Source of the DNA: Halomonas ramblicola
GTDB taxonomy: Bacteria; Pseudomonadota; Gammaproteobacteria; Pseudomonadales; Halomonadaceae
Direction: 5' to 3'
Length of the DNA: 64,000 nt
NCBI RefSeq assembly: GCF_030409215.1
Contig: NZ_JAUFPL010000018.1
Location: forward strand, 277,760 to 341,759
This document shows positions 9,090 through 21,113 of the stretch, piece by piece; the first letter of the stretch is position 1, and each line of letters begins with the position of its first letter. The notes below the pieces were generated by a model. It did not search any database. It was not told where the DNA came from and saw only the letters and a program-made list of their open reading frames with translations. A program made the position numbers and the translations under genes.

Positions 9090-10336
9090 CCCTGCTGTGG
9101 ATCGCCATCGCCGTCCTGCTGCTGCCGGCCCTGTGGCTGCTGGCCGCGCCGCTGAAGCGCGCCCGGGGGGTGCACGACGCCCAGCGCGACTACGAGGCCA
9201 ACGACCGCACCGCCGAGCAGAACGTGGCCATCTTCCGGCGTCGCCTGGGCTCCCTGGAAGCCGCCCGGGAACGCGGCGAGATCGACGCGGCGCGCTTCGA
9301 GGAGGATCGCCTGGAGCTGGAGCGCAGCCTGCTTGAGGACACCGAGACGCTCAGGCGCCCGCCGCTCAAGGCCTCCGCCTCGGGCCGCCTGGCGGTGCCC
9401 CTGGTGATGGTGGCGCTGGTGGTGGCCAGCGTGTTCTGGTACCAGCGCGAGGGCGCCGAGGGCGACCTGACCCTGCTCGCCGTGCAGCAGGAGGTCCGCG
9501 AGCATCCCCAGGGCTCCATGGCGATGCTGGTCGAGCGCCTGGAGGCGCAGGCCGAGCGCCAGCCCGACAACCCCAACGTCTGGTCGATGCTCTTCCCCCT
9601 CTACCGCGACGGCGGCCAGGGGCAGCAGGCCATCGACGCCCTGCAGCGGCTGATCGAGCTCGAGGGGCGCCGGCCGTCGCTGCTCGGCCAGCTGGCGCAG
9701 CTCGAGTTCTTCGTCGCCGATCGCCAGCTGACGCCGCGGGTCCAGGAACTGGTCGACGAGACCCTGGCGCAGGATTCCGGCCAGCCCACGGTGCTCGGCA
9801 TCCTGGGCATCGAGGCCTTCGACCGCGGCGCCTACGAAGAGGCCATCGACCACTGGCGGCGCGCCATCGCCGGCATGGACGACCCCGAGGCCGGCGAGGC
9901 CCTGCGCGAGGGCATCCGCATCGCCCAGCAGCGCCTCGGCGAGACCCCCGACGACGACGTGGCGGTGTCGGACGCGGCCCGGGGCCCGGGCATCCTCGCC
10001 CGGGTGCGCCTGGACGACGACCTGGCCGGCCGCCTGGAGGACGACGCCACGGTCTTCGTGGTGGCCCGCGACATGGACGGCGAGCTGCCGCCCCTGGCCG
10101 TGGCACGCCTGAGCGTGGCCGAGCTGCCCGCCGAGGTGGTGCTCGACGACCGCCACGCCATGTCCGACCAGGCGAGCCTCTCCCGGGTCGACGAGGCGCG
10201 TCTGGTGGTGCGTGTCTCGGCCAGCGGCCAGGCGCGACCCCAGGCCGGCGACCTGTTCGGCGAACGCTCCGGCGTGGCCGTGGGGGACGTCGACGGCGAG
10301 CCGGTCGAGGTGGTGATCGACCGGGTCTTCGAATGA
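9086..10336 (+). CDS. ccmI: Cytochrome c maturation TPR protein CcmI (CycH)
   Basis: A 416-residue protein with an N-terminal membrane helix, a cytoplasmic Glu/Arg-rich loop (about 25-95), a second helix near 98-116 and a periplasmic region whose first part (about 120-290) resembles TPR repeats. CcmI binds apocytochrome c C-termini and delivers them to CcmFH. The C-terminal 120 residues form an additional beta-rich domain found in longer CcmI proteins. It overlaps ccmH by 4 nt and ends the ccm operon 31 nt before smc. Confidence 0.9.
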   Translation: MTLLWIAIAVLLLPALWLLAAPLKRARGVHDAQRDYEANDRTAEQNVAIFRRRLGSLEAARERGEIDAARFEEDRLELERSLLEDTETLRRPPLKASASGRLAVPLVMVALVVASVFWYQREGAEGDLTLLAVQQEVREHPQGSMAMLVERLEAQAERQPDNPNVWSMLFPLYRDGGQGQQAIDALQRLIELEGRRPSLLGQLAQLEFFVADRQLTPRVQELVDETLAQDSGQPTVLGILGIEAFDRGAYEEAIDHWRRAIAGMDDPEAGEALREGIRIAQQRLGETPDDDVAVSDAARGPGILARVRLDDDLAGRLEDDATVFVVARDMDGELPPLAVARLSVAELPAEVVLDDRHAMSDQASLSRVDEARLVVRVSASGQARPQAGDLFGERSGVAVGDVDGEPVEVVIDRVFE

Positions 10337-10367
10337 TCGCCACGAGCTAGCGGAGGGTCCAGCAGGG

Positions 10368-13300
10368 ATGCGCCTCGAGTCGATACGCCTGGTAGGCTTC
10401 AAGTCCTTCGTCGATCCGGTCACGGTGCCCTTCGACGGCAACATGACCGCCATCGTCGGCCCCAACGGCTGCGGCAAGTCCAACATCATCGACGCCGTGC
10501 GCTGGGTGATGGGCGAATCCTCGGCCAAGACCCTGCGCGGCGAGTCGATGAGCGACGTCATCTTCAACGGCTCCACCGCCCGCAAGCCGGTGGGCCAGGC
10601 CTCCATCGAGCTGCACTTCGACAACCGCGACGGTAGCATGGGCGGCCTCTACGCCCAGTACGCCGAGATCGCCGTCAAGCGCCAGGTCACCCGCGAGGGG
10701 CAGTCCACCTACTTCTTCAATGGCCAGAAGTGCCGGCGTCGCGACATCGCCGACCTCTTCCTGGGTACCGGCCTGGGCCCGCGCTCCTACGCCATCATCG
10801 GTCAGGGCATGATCTCGCGGCTGATCGAGGCGCGTCCCGAGGAGCTGCGCGCCACCCTCGAGGAGGCCGCCGGCATCTCCAAGTACAAGGAGCGCCGCCG
10901 CGAGACCGAGAACCGCATGCGCCGCACCCAGGAGAACCTGGAGCGCCTGGAGGACATCCGCGAGGAGCTCGACAAGCAGCTCGAGCGCCTCAAGCGCCAG
11001 GCCGAGGCGGCGCGTCGCTACCAGCAACTCAAGAACGAGGAGCACCGCGTCAAGGGCGAGCTGGCGCTGCTGCGTGCGCGCGCCCTGCGTGCCAGCCAGG
11101 CCGAGGAGGAGAGCCGGGTCGCCGAGCTGGAGACCGCCGTGGAGCGTGAGGTGCTGGGCCTGCGCCAGTGCGAGACCCGCCTGGAGGAGGCCCGCGCCGA
11201 CCATGATCGTCTGGCCACCGAGCTCGAGGCCCAGCAGTCGCGGTTCTTCGAGACCACCACCGCCATCGCCCGCCTCGAGCAGGACCTGGAGCACGCCCGC
11301 GCCCGCGACGCCCAGCTGGCCCGCGACCTGGAGGCCGCACGCCGCGAGTTGGCCGAGCTGGACCGCCTCGGCGAGGACGACGGCGAGCGCCTGGTCAGGC
11401 TCGACGAGCGCCTGGAGACCCTGACCCCGGAGCGCGAGGAACTGGCCGCACGGCTCGAGGAGCTGGAGGCCGCCCTGGAGGAGGCCGAGCCCGGGGCGGA
11501 GGAGGCCGATGCCGCCTGGGAGACCTTCAGCGAGCAGTGGCGCGAGGCGAGCCACGAGGCCGAGCGTCGCCAGGACCGGCTGCGCGAGCTGGAGTCGCGC
11601 CTCGAGCGCCTCGAGGCCGACGCCCGTCGCCGCCGCCAGCAGCACGAGGAGCTGCCCGACATCGCCGCGCTGGGCGAGCAGCGCGGCGAGCTGGCCGAGC
11701 GCCTGGCCGAGCTGGAGGAGGAGCGCGAGGCCCTGGAGGCGCGCCGCGAGTCGCTGCAGGCGACCCGCGATGTGGCCCGGGAGGCGACCCGCGAGGCCGA
11801 GGCCGCGCGCGAGACGGACCGCCAGCGGCGCAGCGAGCTGCAGGGCGAACTGGCCTCCCTGGAGGCGCTGATCGAGGCCGGGCTCGCCGACCACGACGAG
11901 GCGCTGGATCGCCACCTCGCCGACCACGGCCTGAGCGAGGCCCCCCGGCTGGGCGAGCGCCTGGCGGTGACGCCCGGCTGGGAGACCGTCGTGTCCTGGG
12001 TGCTGGCGCCCTGGTTGCGCGCCCGCCTGGTCGGCCTCGACGGCCACCATGCCGCCCTGGAGTCACCGCCCGGCGAGCTGGGCCTGGTCGAGGAGGCCGT
12101 AGTCGAGGCGTCACCGCACAGCCTGGCCGCCCGGGTGCAGGGCGCGGGCGCCGCCGCGCGCTGGCTCGCCGCCATCCGCTGCGTCGATGCTCGCGAAACC
12201 GCCTGGGCGGAACGCCGGACGCTGACCCCCGGCGAGAGCCTGATCACCGCCGACGGCCTGTGGCTCGGGCCGGGCTGGGTGCGCTACCGCGGCCAGGGCG
12301 ACGGGCCCGACGCCCTGCTGGTCAGCCGCCGGCGCCAGGCCGAGGTGAGCGAGACCCTGGAGGAGGTGGAGGCGCGCCTGGCCGAGCAGGAGGAGCGCCT
12401 GGCCGAGGCCGCCGAGCGGACCGAGCGCGCCGAGGCCGACCTGGAGGCGTGCCGCCTGGCGGAGCGCGACCTGGACCAGCGCCACCAGCAACTGGCGGTG
12501 CAGGACAGTGGCCTGGCCAGTCGCCTCGAACACCTGGAGGGGCGCGCCGCCGAGCTCGCCGAGGAGCTGGAGGGGCTGGCCGAGTCCGGCGAGGAAACGC
12601 GGCTGGCCATCGAGGAGGAACGCGAGCGCTGGCAGGCGGCGATGGCCCGCCTGGAGGAGGGCGCCGAGCGCCGCGAGCGTCTGGAGCGGGAGCGCCAGGA
12701 GGCCCGCGAACGCCTCACCGGCCTGCGCGGGCAGCAGCGGCCGCTGGCCGAGCAACTGCAACGCCTCGCCCTGGAGCAGGAGCGCCTGGCCGCCGAGCGC
12801 GCCGGCCTGGCCGAGCAGCAGGGTCGCGCCGGCGAGGCCCGCGAACGCCTGGAGGGACGCCTCGAGGAACTGGAGGAGGAGCGCGAACAGCTGCGCGAGC
12901 CCGAGGAGGAGCGTCGCGAACGCCTCGACGAGCTGCTCGACCGCCGCGAGCGCGAGGAACGCAGCCTCAACGCCGTGCGGGCCCGCGCCGCCGAGCTGGT
13001 GGAACGCCTGCGCGAGGACGAGCAGGCCCGCCAGGGGCACGAGCGCAGCCTGGAGGGCATCCGCGAGCGGCTGCAGGAGTCGCGGATGCAGGTCCAGGCC
13101 CTCTCCCTCAAGGCCGAGAGCCAGGACGAGCAGCTGCGTGAGCTGGGCCACGACGAGCGCGAGCTGGCCGAGGCGCTCGATCCCAACGCCACCGAGTCCG
13201 CCTGGCAGACCCGCCTGGAGGAGCTCGGCGAACGCATCCGTCGCCTCGGTGCCATCAACCTGGCGGCCATCGAGGAGTACGACCAGCAGGCCGAGCGGCG

Positions 13301-13859
13301 CGACTACCTGGAGGCCCAGCACGCCGAACTCAGCGAGGCCCTGGAGACCCTGGACCGGGCGATTCGGCGAATCGACCAGGAAACCCGGACCCGCTTCCGC
13401 GACACCTTCGAGAGAGTCAATGTTGGCCTGCAGTCGCTTTTCCCGCGGGTTTTCGGCGGCGGGACCGCGTGGTTGACCCTGACCGGCGAGGATTTGCTGG
13501 AGACCGGGGTGGCGATCATGGCGAGGCCTCCCGGCAAGAAGAACAGTACCATTCACCTGCTCTCCGGTGGCGAAAAGGCCTTGACCGCCCTGTCGCTGGT
13601 CTTCGCCATCTTCCAGCTCAACCCGGCGCCCTTCTGCATGCTCGACGAGGTGGATGCCCCCCTCGATGATGCCAACGTGGGACGCTACGCCAAGCTGGTG
13701 AAGGAGATGTCGGAGAGCGTTCAGTTCATCTATATCACCCACAACAAGATCGCCATGGAAGCCGGCGAGCGACTGATGGGGGTGACCATGCAAGAGCCGG
13801 GCGTATCGCGGTTGGTATCGGTCGACGTCGAGGAGGCGGCGGCCCTCGCCGAGGCCTGA
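10368..13859 (+). CDS. smc: Chromosome segregation ATPase SMC
   Basis: A 1163-residue SMC protein. The N-terminal head has Walker A GPNGCGKSN at 31-39. Two very long Glu/Arg/Leu coiled-coil arms flank a hinge near residues 500-640. The C-terminal head has the signature LSGGEKAL near 1065 and Walker B CMLDEVDAPLDD near 1090. It dimerises and loads on DNA with ScpAB to organise the nucleoid. Length matches Pseudomonas Smc, and the smc-zipA-ligA order is conserved there too. GGAGG lies 15-19 nt before the ATG, with a weaker AGCAGGG closer. Confidence 0.97.
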   Translation: MRLESIRLVGFKSFVDPVTVPFDGNMTAIVGPNGCGKSNIIDAVRWVMGESSAKTLRGESMSDVIFNGSTARKPVGQASIELHFDNRDGSMGGLYAQYAEIAVKRQVTREGQSTYFFNGQKCRRRDIADLFLGTGLGPRSYAIIGQGMISRLIEARPEELRATLEEAAGISKYKERRRETENRMRRTQENLERLEDIREELDKQLERLKRQAEAARRYQQLKNEEHRVKGELALLRARALRASQAEEESRVAELETAVEREVLGLRQCETRLEEARADHDRLATELEAQQSRFFETTTAIARLEQDLEHARARDAQLARDLEAARRELAELDRLGEDDGERLVRLDERLETLTPEREELAARLEELEAALEEAEPGAEEADAAWETFSEQWREASHEAERRQDRLRELESRLERLEADARRRRQQHEELPDIAALGEQRGELAERLAELEEEREALEARRESLQATRDVAREATREAEAARETDRQRRSELQGELASLEALIEAGLADHDEALDRHLADHGLSEAPRLGERLAVTPGWETVVSWVLAPWLRARLVGLDGHHAALESPPGELGLVEEAVVEASPHSLAARVQGAGAAARWLAAIRCVDARETAWAERRTLTPGESLITADGLWLGPGWVRYRGQGDGPDALLVSRRRQAEVSETLEEVEARLAEQEERLAEAAERTERAEADLEACRLAERDLDQRHQQLAVQDSGLASRLEHLEGRAAELAEELEGLAESGEETRLAIEEERERWQAAMARLEEGAERRERLERERQEARERLTGLRGQQRPLAEQLQRLALEQERLAAERAGLAEQQGRAGEARERLEGRLEELEEEREQLREPEEERRERLDELLDRREREERSLNAVRARAAELVERLREDEQARQGHERSLEGIRERLQESRMQVQALSLKAESQDEQLRELGHDERELAEALDPNATESAWQTRLEELGERIRRLGAINLAAIEEYDQQAERRDYLEAQHAELSEALETLDRAIRRIDQETRTRFRDTFERVNVGLQSLFPRVFGGGTAWLTLTGEDLLETGVAIMARPPGKKNSTIHLLSGGEKALTALSLVFAIFQLNPAPFCMLDEVDAPLDDANVGRYAKLVKEMSESVQFIYITHNKIAMEAGERLMGVTMQEPGVSRLVSVDVEEAAALAEA

Positions 13860-13998
13860 CGGGCTTGAAGGTTGTCCGGAAAAGGGGTAACAAGGAGGAA
13901 ACTGATGTTGCAATGCATGGATGCAAGGGGATCATCGAAGGGCGATTGCGAAGGGCGGCGTCGACTCGAGGGACGAAATCCTTCGAGGTTGACAAACA

Positions 13999-14017
13999 AA
14001 AAAAGTGGCCCTTTTTT
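13999..14017 (+). other. A-stem/U-arm hairpin in the smc-zipA gap
   Basis: The 226-nt gap between smc and zipA contains AAAAAAG (13999-14005), loop TGGCC, then CTTTTTT (14011-14017), a 7-bp stem ending in a U run. It could act as a weak intrinsic terminator after smc. A TTGACA at 13989-13994 and TATGCT at 14030-14035 could instead belong to a zipA promoter, but their spacing to each other is not canonical. The rest of the gap shows nothing clear. Confidence 0.4.
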
Positions 14018-14085
14018 CGGCAATCGCGCTATGCTGTTGACGGACAACCATCAGGCATGGCGCCTTAGCGAAAGGCTGACGATCC

Positions 14086-15645
14086 ATGGAACTTAGAGAG
14101 TGGCTGATCATCCTGGGGTTGGCGCTGGTGACCCTCATCGTGGTGGATGGAGTACGTCGCCTGCAGCGCCAGCGGCGGATTCCTCGCCTCGACGAGGTGG
14201 CGGACGACGCCCAAGGCACCGACCCCGAAGAGGCGGCCCGCGCGGCCGAAATCAACTGGGAACTGCCCAACGGAGGGGCGCGAGTCGTCAGGCCCGCGGA
14301 CTACAGCCGTGTGCAATCCAAGCCCAAGCTGGAGCGTCGGGAGCATCCCGGCCCCTCTCGGGTGTTGGCCAGTTGGAAGGAGGCCGAGCGTGACGAGGCC
14401 GTCTCCCCGCAGGCGGGTGCGCCGCGGCCCTCCCGCGACGAGCCCGCCCGTCCTGCCCCGGAGCCGGCCGAAGCCCAGGCCCGTACGGCGCCCGAGCCCG
14501 AGCCGGCACGGGCGTACGCGCGCGACGATAATAAGGTGGCGGCCGGCGAAACCCGCGAGGCGGCGGCCGAGACCGTGGCGGAAGGGCGCCGCGAGCCGAG
14601 TCTCTCGGCGCTGGCGGACGACGAGGTGCCGGCGTCCGATGCATCGCGCGCCCACGAACCCCTGGCGGCCGACCCCGAGGACCACGACGACGGCGACGAG
14701 GTCGAGCGCTACCGGCTGGTGGACCTCGACGGCGTCGGCGACTCCCTGAAGAGCGGCTCGAAGCGCGTCGGCGCCTCGGTGCAGCGGTTCGGCGCCTCCC
14801 TGCAGAAGACCCTGGGCGAGCGCCGCGAACACAAGCGCCTGGAGAAGGCGCGTCGCGACCGGGAAAAGGCCGAACGCGCCGCCCGCGAGGCGGAGCAGCA
14901 GCGCCTGGCGCGTGAGCAGGCCGAGGCCGAGAAGGCGGCCCGCGAGGCCGAGCGCCGGCGGCTCGAGGCGGAGGCCATCGCCGCCGCCGACGATGACGAC
15001 CCGCTGTTCGCGCCGCCCCAGGCGCGCCAGCCGGACGAGGAGCCCGCCGAGCGTCCCGAACCGCTGGCCGAGATGTCCGAGAGCGAAGCCGCGTCCCTGG
15101 AAGCCTCGCTGCAGAGCGACAAGGTGCGAGCCCATCCGGTACTGGAGAAGGCCCTGCGCCACGACGTCAGCGCCGAACATGCCCGCCTGACCCTCAGCCA
15201 GGCCGAGGAGATCATCGTCATCAGCGTCATGTCGCGCGACGAGGCGGGCTTCTCCGGCACCGCGCTGCTCGACCTGATGCTGGCCTGTGGCCTGCGCTAC
15301 GACCGCGACATGGGCGTCTTCCACCGCTTCGAGACCGAGGATCCCGAGAGCCGCCTGCAGTTCTCCATGGTCAACGTGGTCAAGCCGGGGATCTTCCCCA
15401 TCGCCGCCATGGACGACTTCCAGACCCCCGGCATCACCCTGCTGATGCCGCTGCCCGGGGCCGAGGACTGCTCCGCGGCCTTCGAGGCGATGGTCGAGAC
15501 CGCCATGGTCGTCGTCCGCCACCTGGGCGGCGAGCTGAAGGACGAGAACCACAGCGTGATGACCGCCCAGACCGTGGAATTCGCCCGCCAGCGGGTGCAG
15601 GAGTTCGTGCGACGCAACCGCCTGCACCGCTATCAGGTGAATTAG
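14086..15645 (+). CDS. zipA: Cell division protein ZipA
   Basis: A 519-residue membrane anchor for FtsZ, longer than the 328-residue E. coli protein. Order: short N-terminus, one transmembrane helix (about 6-23), a Pro/Ala/Glu-rich flexible region (about 90-215), a charged coiled stretch rich in Arg/Glu/Ala (about 245-305), then the ZipA C-terminal FtsZ-binding domain (about 375-519, including FSGTALLDLMLACGLRYD). The extra length is in the linker and coiled stretch. It lies between smc and ligA as in Pseudomonas. Confidence 0.93.
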   Translation: MELREWLIILGLALVTLIVVDGVRRLQRQRRIPRLDEVADDAQGTDPEEAARAAEINWELPNGGARVVRPADYSRVQSKPKLERREHPGPSRVLASWKEAERDEAVSPQAGAPRPSRDEPARPAPEPAEAQARTAPEPEPARAYARDDNKVAAGETREAAAETVAEGRREPSLSALADDEVPASDASRAHEPLAADPEDHDDGDEVERYRLVDLDGVGDSLKSGSKRVGASVQRFGASLQKTLGERREHKRLEKARRDREKAERAAREAEQQRLAREQAEAEKAAREAERRRLEAEAIAAADDDDPLFAPPQARQPDEEPAERPEPLAEMSESEAASLEASLQSDKVRAHPVLEKALRHDVSAEHARLTLSQAEEIIVISVMSRDEAGFSGTALLDLMLACGLRYDRDMGVFHRFETEDPESRLQFSMVNVVKPGIFPIAAMDDFQTPGITLLMPLPGAEDCSAAFEAMVETAMVVVRHLGGELKDENHSVMTAQTVEFARQRVQEFVRRNRLHRYQVN

Positions 15646-15676
15646 CGATAAGCCAATAAGCTCTAAGCTGGAAGCG

Positions 15677-15706
15677 GAACAACCCCATGAATCCATGGGG
15701 TTGTTC
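15677..15706 (+). terminator. Intrinsic terminator after zipA
   Basis: A perfect 13-bp stem, GAACAACCCCATG (15677-15689) against CATGGGGTTGTTC (15694-15706), with loop AATC. It is followed by TGTT and not a long U run, so it could also act as a 3' stabilising hairpin. It sits 31 nt past the zipA stop. Confidence 0.7.
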
Positions 15707-15769
15707 TGTTAGGGGTATGTAAATACAGGTGCATTGCCTGATGGAGTGAAGAGCTCATCGCGCATGTCC

Positions 15770-15821
15770 TAGGAGGGATGCTCCGCATCGCGACTGGCGC
15801 CGTCAGGCGCCTGGCGGTGTT
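15770..15821 (+). repeat. REP-like palindromic repeat, copy 1
   Basis: Sequence TAGGAGG, hairpin GATGC-TCC-GCATC, then GCGA, followed by a second hairpin GGCGCC-GTCA-GGCGCC. The layout mirrors Pseudomonas REP elements (GTAGGAG foot, short palindrome, GCGA). Bases 15789-15821 are identical over 33 nt to the reverse complement of 42942-42974 in copy 3. It lies between zipA and ligA. Confidence 0.8.
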
Positions 15822-15835
15822 GCCAGCCTTCTTGA

Positions 15836-18174
<2,339 letters not shown>

Positions 18175-18208
18175 ACTGGACTGCAGACTGCTGGTGAGGC
18201 ATGGAGCA

Positions 18209-18238
18209 TGAGGGCAGCTCCGCTGCGCGATTGGCGCC
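18209..18238 (+). repeat. REP-like palindromic repeat, copy 2 (half element)
   Basis: TGAGG, then hairpin GCAGC-TCC-GCTGC, then GCGATTGGCGCC. Same architecture as copies 1 and 3 but with a different stem sequence, both arms changed together. It lies inside the 3' part of the DUF1289 reading frame. Confidence 0.7.
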
Positions 18239-18426
18239 GGTGCAGTCATCACGCTTGGCTGTCGGCAGTTCGTTCATGATGGCGTGGCGTTTGGCATCGC
18301 TGAGCGATGACCAGGCGGCGATTTCGTCCCGCGTGCGGTGGCAGCCGAGGCAGTAGTGGCCGCCCGTGGCCAGGCGGCAGACGCCCGTGCAGGGCGAGGC
18401 GATCCTTTGGGCCAGGGTGGCATCGC

Positions 18427-18990
18427 TCATCGGTTGGCGCCGGGCACCCAGAGCACGTCGTCCGCGCCGTTGGCGTTGGCTGTGCGGGCCGCGACGAACA
18501 GCAGGTCCGAGAGCCGGTTCATGTAGCGCAGCACCTCGGGGTTCACGGGCTGGGTCTCCATGAGCCGGGCGATCAGCCGTTCGGCGCGCCGGGCGATGGT
18601 GCGGGCCAGGTGCAGGTGGGCGGCCAGCGGCGTGCCGCCGGGGAGGATGAACGAGCGCAGGCTGGCGAGGTGCTCGTTGAACGCATCGATGCGCTCCTCC
18701 AGATAGTCGACCTGCGAGGCCGCCACGCGCAGCGGCGGGTGCTTGGGGACGTCCTGCTCCGGGGTGCAGAGGTCGGCGCCGACATCGAACAGGTCGTTCT
18801 GGACCCGCGCCAGCACCTGGTGCAGCTCGCCTTCGGCATGCAGCTGGGCCAGGCCGAGGGCGGCGTTGGTCTCGTCCACTGTGCCGTAGGCTTCCACGCG
18901 CAGGTCGTGTTTCGGTACCCGGCTGCCGTCGCCGAGCCCGGTGTCGCCCTTGTCGCCGGTGCGGGTGTAGATCTTGTTGAGCTTTACCAT
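18427..18990 (-). CDS. PduO-type ATP:cob(I)alamin adenosyltransferase
   Basis: A 187-residue trimeric-type adenosyltransferase that makes adenosylcobalamin from cob(I)alamin and ATP. The ATP-binding N-terminus reads IYTRTGDKGDTGL, and the C-terminal part contains ARTIARRAERL and the conserved YMNRLSDLLF. It would supply cofactor to the mutase encoded in the same operon. The start chosen (18990) overlaps meaB by 7 nt; the end overlaps the DUF1289 start. Confidence 0.94.
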   Translation of the reverse strand: MVKLNKIYTRTGDKGDTGLGDGSRVPKHDLRVEAYGTVDETNAALGLAQLHAEGELHQVLARVQNDLFDVGADLCTPEQDVPKHPPLRVAASQVDYLEERIDAFNEHLASLRSFILPGGTPLAAHLHLARTIARRAERLIARLMETQPVNPEVLRYMNRLSDLLFVAARTANANGADDVLWVPGANR

Positions 18991-19931
18991 GTGTCTTGCC
19001 TTGCCTCCGGGTCCGTGGCGGCCTCGTCCCCGGCCAGGGTCTGGAGGGCCTTGCGGTAGGTGTCGCGCAGGGTCGGCTCGTCGAGGAACCGGGGCTGTTC
19101 CTCGAGCAGTTCCGCCACCCGGCGCACGATCAGCGACTGGACATGATAGCGCCGCCGCAGGCGACGTGTCTCCGTCGGGTCGCGCCGTTCGCTCAGCCAG
19201 GCGAGGTGCTGGCTGATGGCGGCATCCAGCTCGGCCAGGCCTGCCTCGCCGTCCTGCGTCACCTCGATGACCGGTGGCAGCCAGGTGCGGGCGTCGCGGT
19301 GGCGTTGCACGATGCCGCGCACTTCCGAGGCGGTCTTCCTGGCGCCAGGCAGGTCGGCCTTGTTGATGACGTAAATATCCGCGAGCTCGAGGATCCCGGC
19401 CTTCATCGCCTGCACGGCGTCGCCGGCATTGGGCTGCAGTACCATGACCAGGCTGTCCACCGCGTGGCGCACGGCGTGTTCCGCCTGGCCGACCCCGACG
19501 GTTTCCAGCAGCACCTCGCAAAAGCCGTGGCCGTCCAGGGCATCCAGCAGGTCTGCAACGTTGTCGGCCAGGCCGTCATTGGCGGAGCGGCTGGAGAGGG
19601 AGCGGATGTAGAGCTCCGGCTCGTTGACGATATTGTCCATGCGGATGCGGTCGCCGAGGATCGCGCCGCCGGAGAGCGGGCTGGTTGGGTCGATTCCCAG
19701 GATGGCGATGCCGCCTTGGTCACGGCAGGCGGTCAGGCGTCGCTTGGCGAGGCGGCTGACCAGAGTGCTCTTGCCCGCGCCGGGAGCGCCGGTGAAACCG
19801 ATGCGGGTGGTGTCGCTGGCGGAAGAAGGCTGGCATGCCGCGTGGTCGAGACTCTCGGCCACGGAAGCCGAGGCGAGCTTGGTAAGGGTGCGGCCCAGGG
19901 CGCGGCGTGAGCGGGGGTCGAGCCGGGTCAT
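18984..19931 (-). CDS. meaB: MeaB/ArgK-family G3E GTPase, mutase chaperone
   Basis: A 315-residue P-loop GTPase with Walker A GAPGAGKST at 48-56, a DPTSPLSGGAILGDRIRM segment, the ETVGVGQ switch region and the base-recognition motif NKAD. MeaB/MMAA proteins gate adenosylcobalamin loading into methylmalonyl-CoA mutases and protect them from inactivation. Encoded directly next to the mutase and adenosyltransferase genes, which supports this role over the older arginine transport label. Confidence 0.93.
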   Translation of the reverse strand: MTRLDPRSRRALGRTLTKLASASVAESLDHAACQPSSASDTTRIGFTGAPGAGKSTLVSRLAKRRLTACRDQGGIAILGIDPTSPLSGGAILGDRIRMDNIVNEPELYIRSLSSRSANDGLADNVADLLDALDGHGFCEVLLETVGVGQAEHAVRHAVDSLVMVLQPNAGDAVQAMKAGILELADIYVINKADLPGARKTASEVRGIVQRHRDARTWLPPVIEVTQDGEAGLAELDAAISQHLAWLSERRDPTETRRLRRRYHVQSLIVRRVAELLEEQPRFLDEPTLRDTYRKALQTLAGDEAATDPEARQDTW

Positions 19932-19934
19932 GCG

Positions 19935-21113
19935 TCAGCCTCCATTGACGTCGTGGTGGGGGCGGATGTCCCAGCGCCGGCCCTGCAACGGTTCGCTGTC
20001 CTCGTCGAGCAGCGGTGGAGGGCCGTAGTGGGGCGGCTGGTCCGGCAGCTTGATCGGGTTGCCGACCATGCGGATCTCGCCGTGGGAGGTGGGCACCGAG
20101 ACCACCATCTGACGCGATTGGGTCAACGCCGACTCGAGGGCCGTCTCCAGGCTCTGCACGCCCGCCACCACCACGCCCAGGGGCGAGAGCCGGTCCACCC
20201 AGCCGTCGGTGGTGCCGGTCGCCAGCACCGCCTGGATGTCGTCGACCACGCGCTCGCGGTTCGCGGCGCGCGCCTCCATGGTCGAGCGGCGCGGGTCGTC
20301 GATCCATTCCGGATGCCCGACTTCGCGGCAGAAGTCCGCCCAGAAGCCGTCGTGGGTGATGAACAGCGCCAGATGGCCGTCTTGGGTGGCAAAAATCTGC
20401 GCCGGGACGATGTAGGGGTGGCCGCCGCCGGGGTAGCGCTGGACCTTCTGGCCAGCATTGAGATAGGCGCTGGCGAGGTAGTTCAACTGCGAGAGCATGG
20501 TGTCGTAGAGCGATACGTCGACCTGGCCGCCGCGGCCCTCCACCAGCTTGGCGGTTAGGCCCAGCGCGCCCATGATGCCCGCGGAGTTGTCGACCACGGA
20601 GTAGCCTGTCTTCACCGGCGGGCCATCGGGGTCGCCGGTCATCGCCATGACCCCCGCCAGCGCCTGGATGACGTAGTCGTAGGCGGGCTTGTCGGCGAAG
20701 GGGCCGTCCAGCCCGTAGCCGGTGAGGGCGAGGCACACGAGCTTGTCGTTGTGCATGCGCAGGGCATCGTAGGTCAGGCCCAGCTTGCGGATCGCGGCGG
20801 GGCGGATGTTAGTGAGCAGGGCGTGCGACGACGCGACCAGCTCGGCGAGCCGCCCTTTCCCGGCCTCGCTGGTGAGGTCCAGGCAGAGGCTGTGCTTGTT
20901 GCGGTTGAGGCTGGCGAAGTAGGCGTTGTGGGGGCCGATGTAATGCGGTCCGATCTGGCGCCCGATGTCGCCCTGGCCGGGCGCTTCGATCTTGATCACT
21001 TCCGCCCCCAGGTCGGCCAGCAGCATGCCGCAGTAGGGCCCGGCCAGCATATGGCTTACCTCGAGGATGCGGATACCGGCGAGCGGGCCTTGGGAGTGGG
21101 TGGCATCGTTCAT
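19935..21113 (-). CDS. Class III (CaiB/BaiF) acyl-CoA transferase
   Basis: A 392-residue family III CoA-transferase. The N-terminal LEVSHMLAGPYCGMLLADLGAEVIK is the nucleotide-binding start of the family, cut here for length as LEVSHMLAGPY plus GMLLADLGAEVIK. The catalytic Asp is Asp146 in KPAYDYVIQ, followed by GDPDGPPVKTG. It moves CoA between acids without hydrolysis; inside this cluster the likely job is charging a dicarboxylic acid with CoA from succinyl-CoA (inference). The ATG overlaps the stop of the B12 subunit gene (ATGA). Confidence 0.9.
   Translation of the reverse strand: MNDATHSQGPLAGIRILEVSHMLAGPYCGMLLADLGAEVIKIEAPGQGDIGRQIGPHYIGPHNAYFASLNRNKHSLCLDLTSEAGKGRLAELVASSHALLTNIRPAAIRKLGLTYDALRMHNDKLVCLALTGYGLDGPFADKPAYDYVIQALAGVMAMTGDPDGPPVKTGYSVVDNSAGIMGALGLTAKLVEGRGGQVDVSLYDTMLSQLNYLASAYLNAGQKVQRYPGGGHPYIVPAQIFATQDGHLALFITHDGFWADFCREVGHPEWIDDPRRSTMEARAANRERVVDDIQAVLATGTTDGWVDRLSPLGVVVAGVQSLETALESALTQSRQMVVSVPTSHGEIRMVGNPIKLPDQPPHYGPPPLLDEDSEPLQGRRWDIRPHHDVNGG

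Noticed and set aside
13865..14096. Small open frames between smc and zipA
   Set aside because: No conserved motif, overlap a hairpin and likely zipA promoter.
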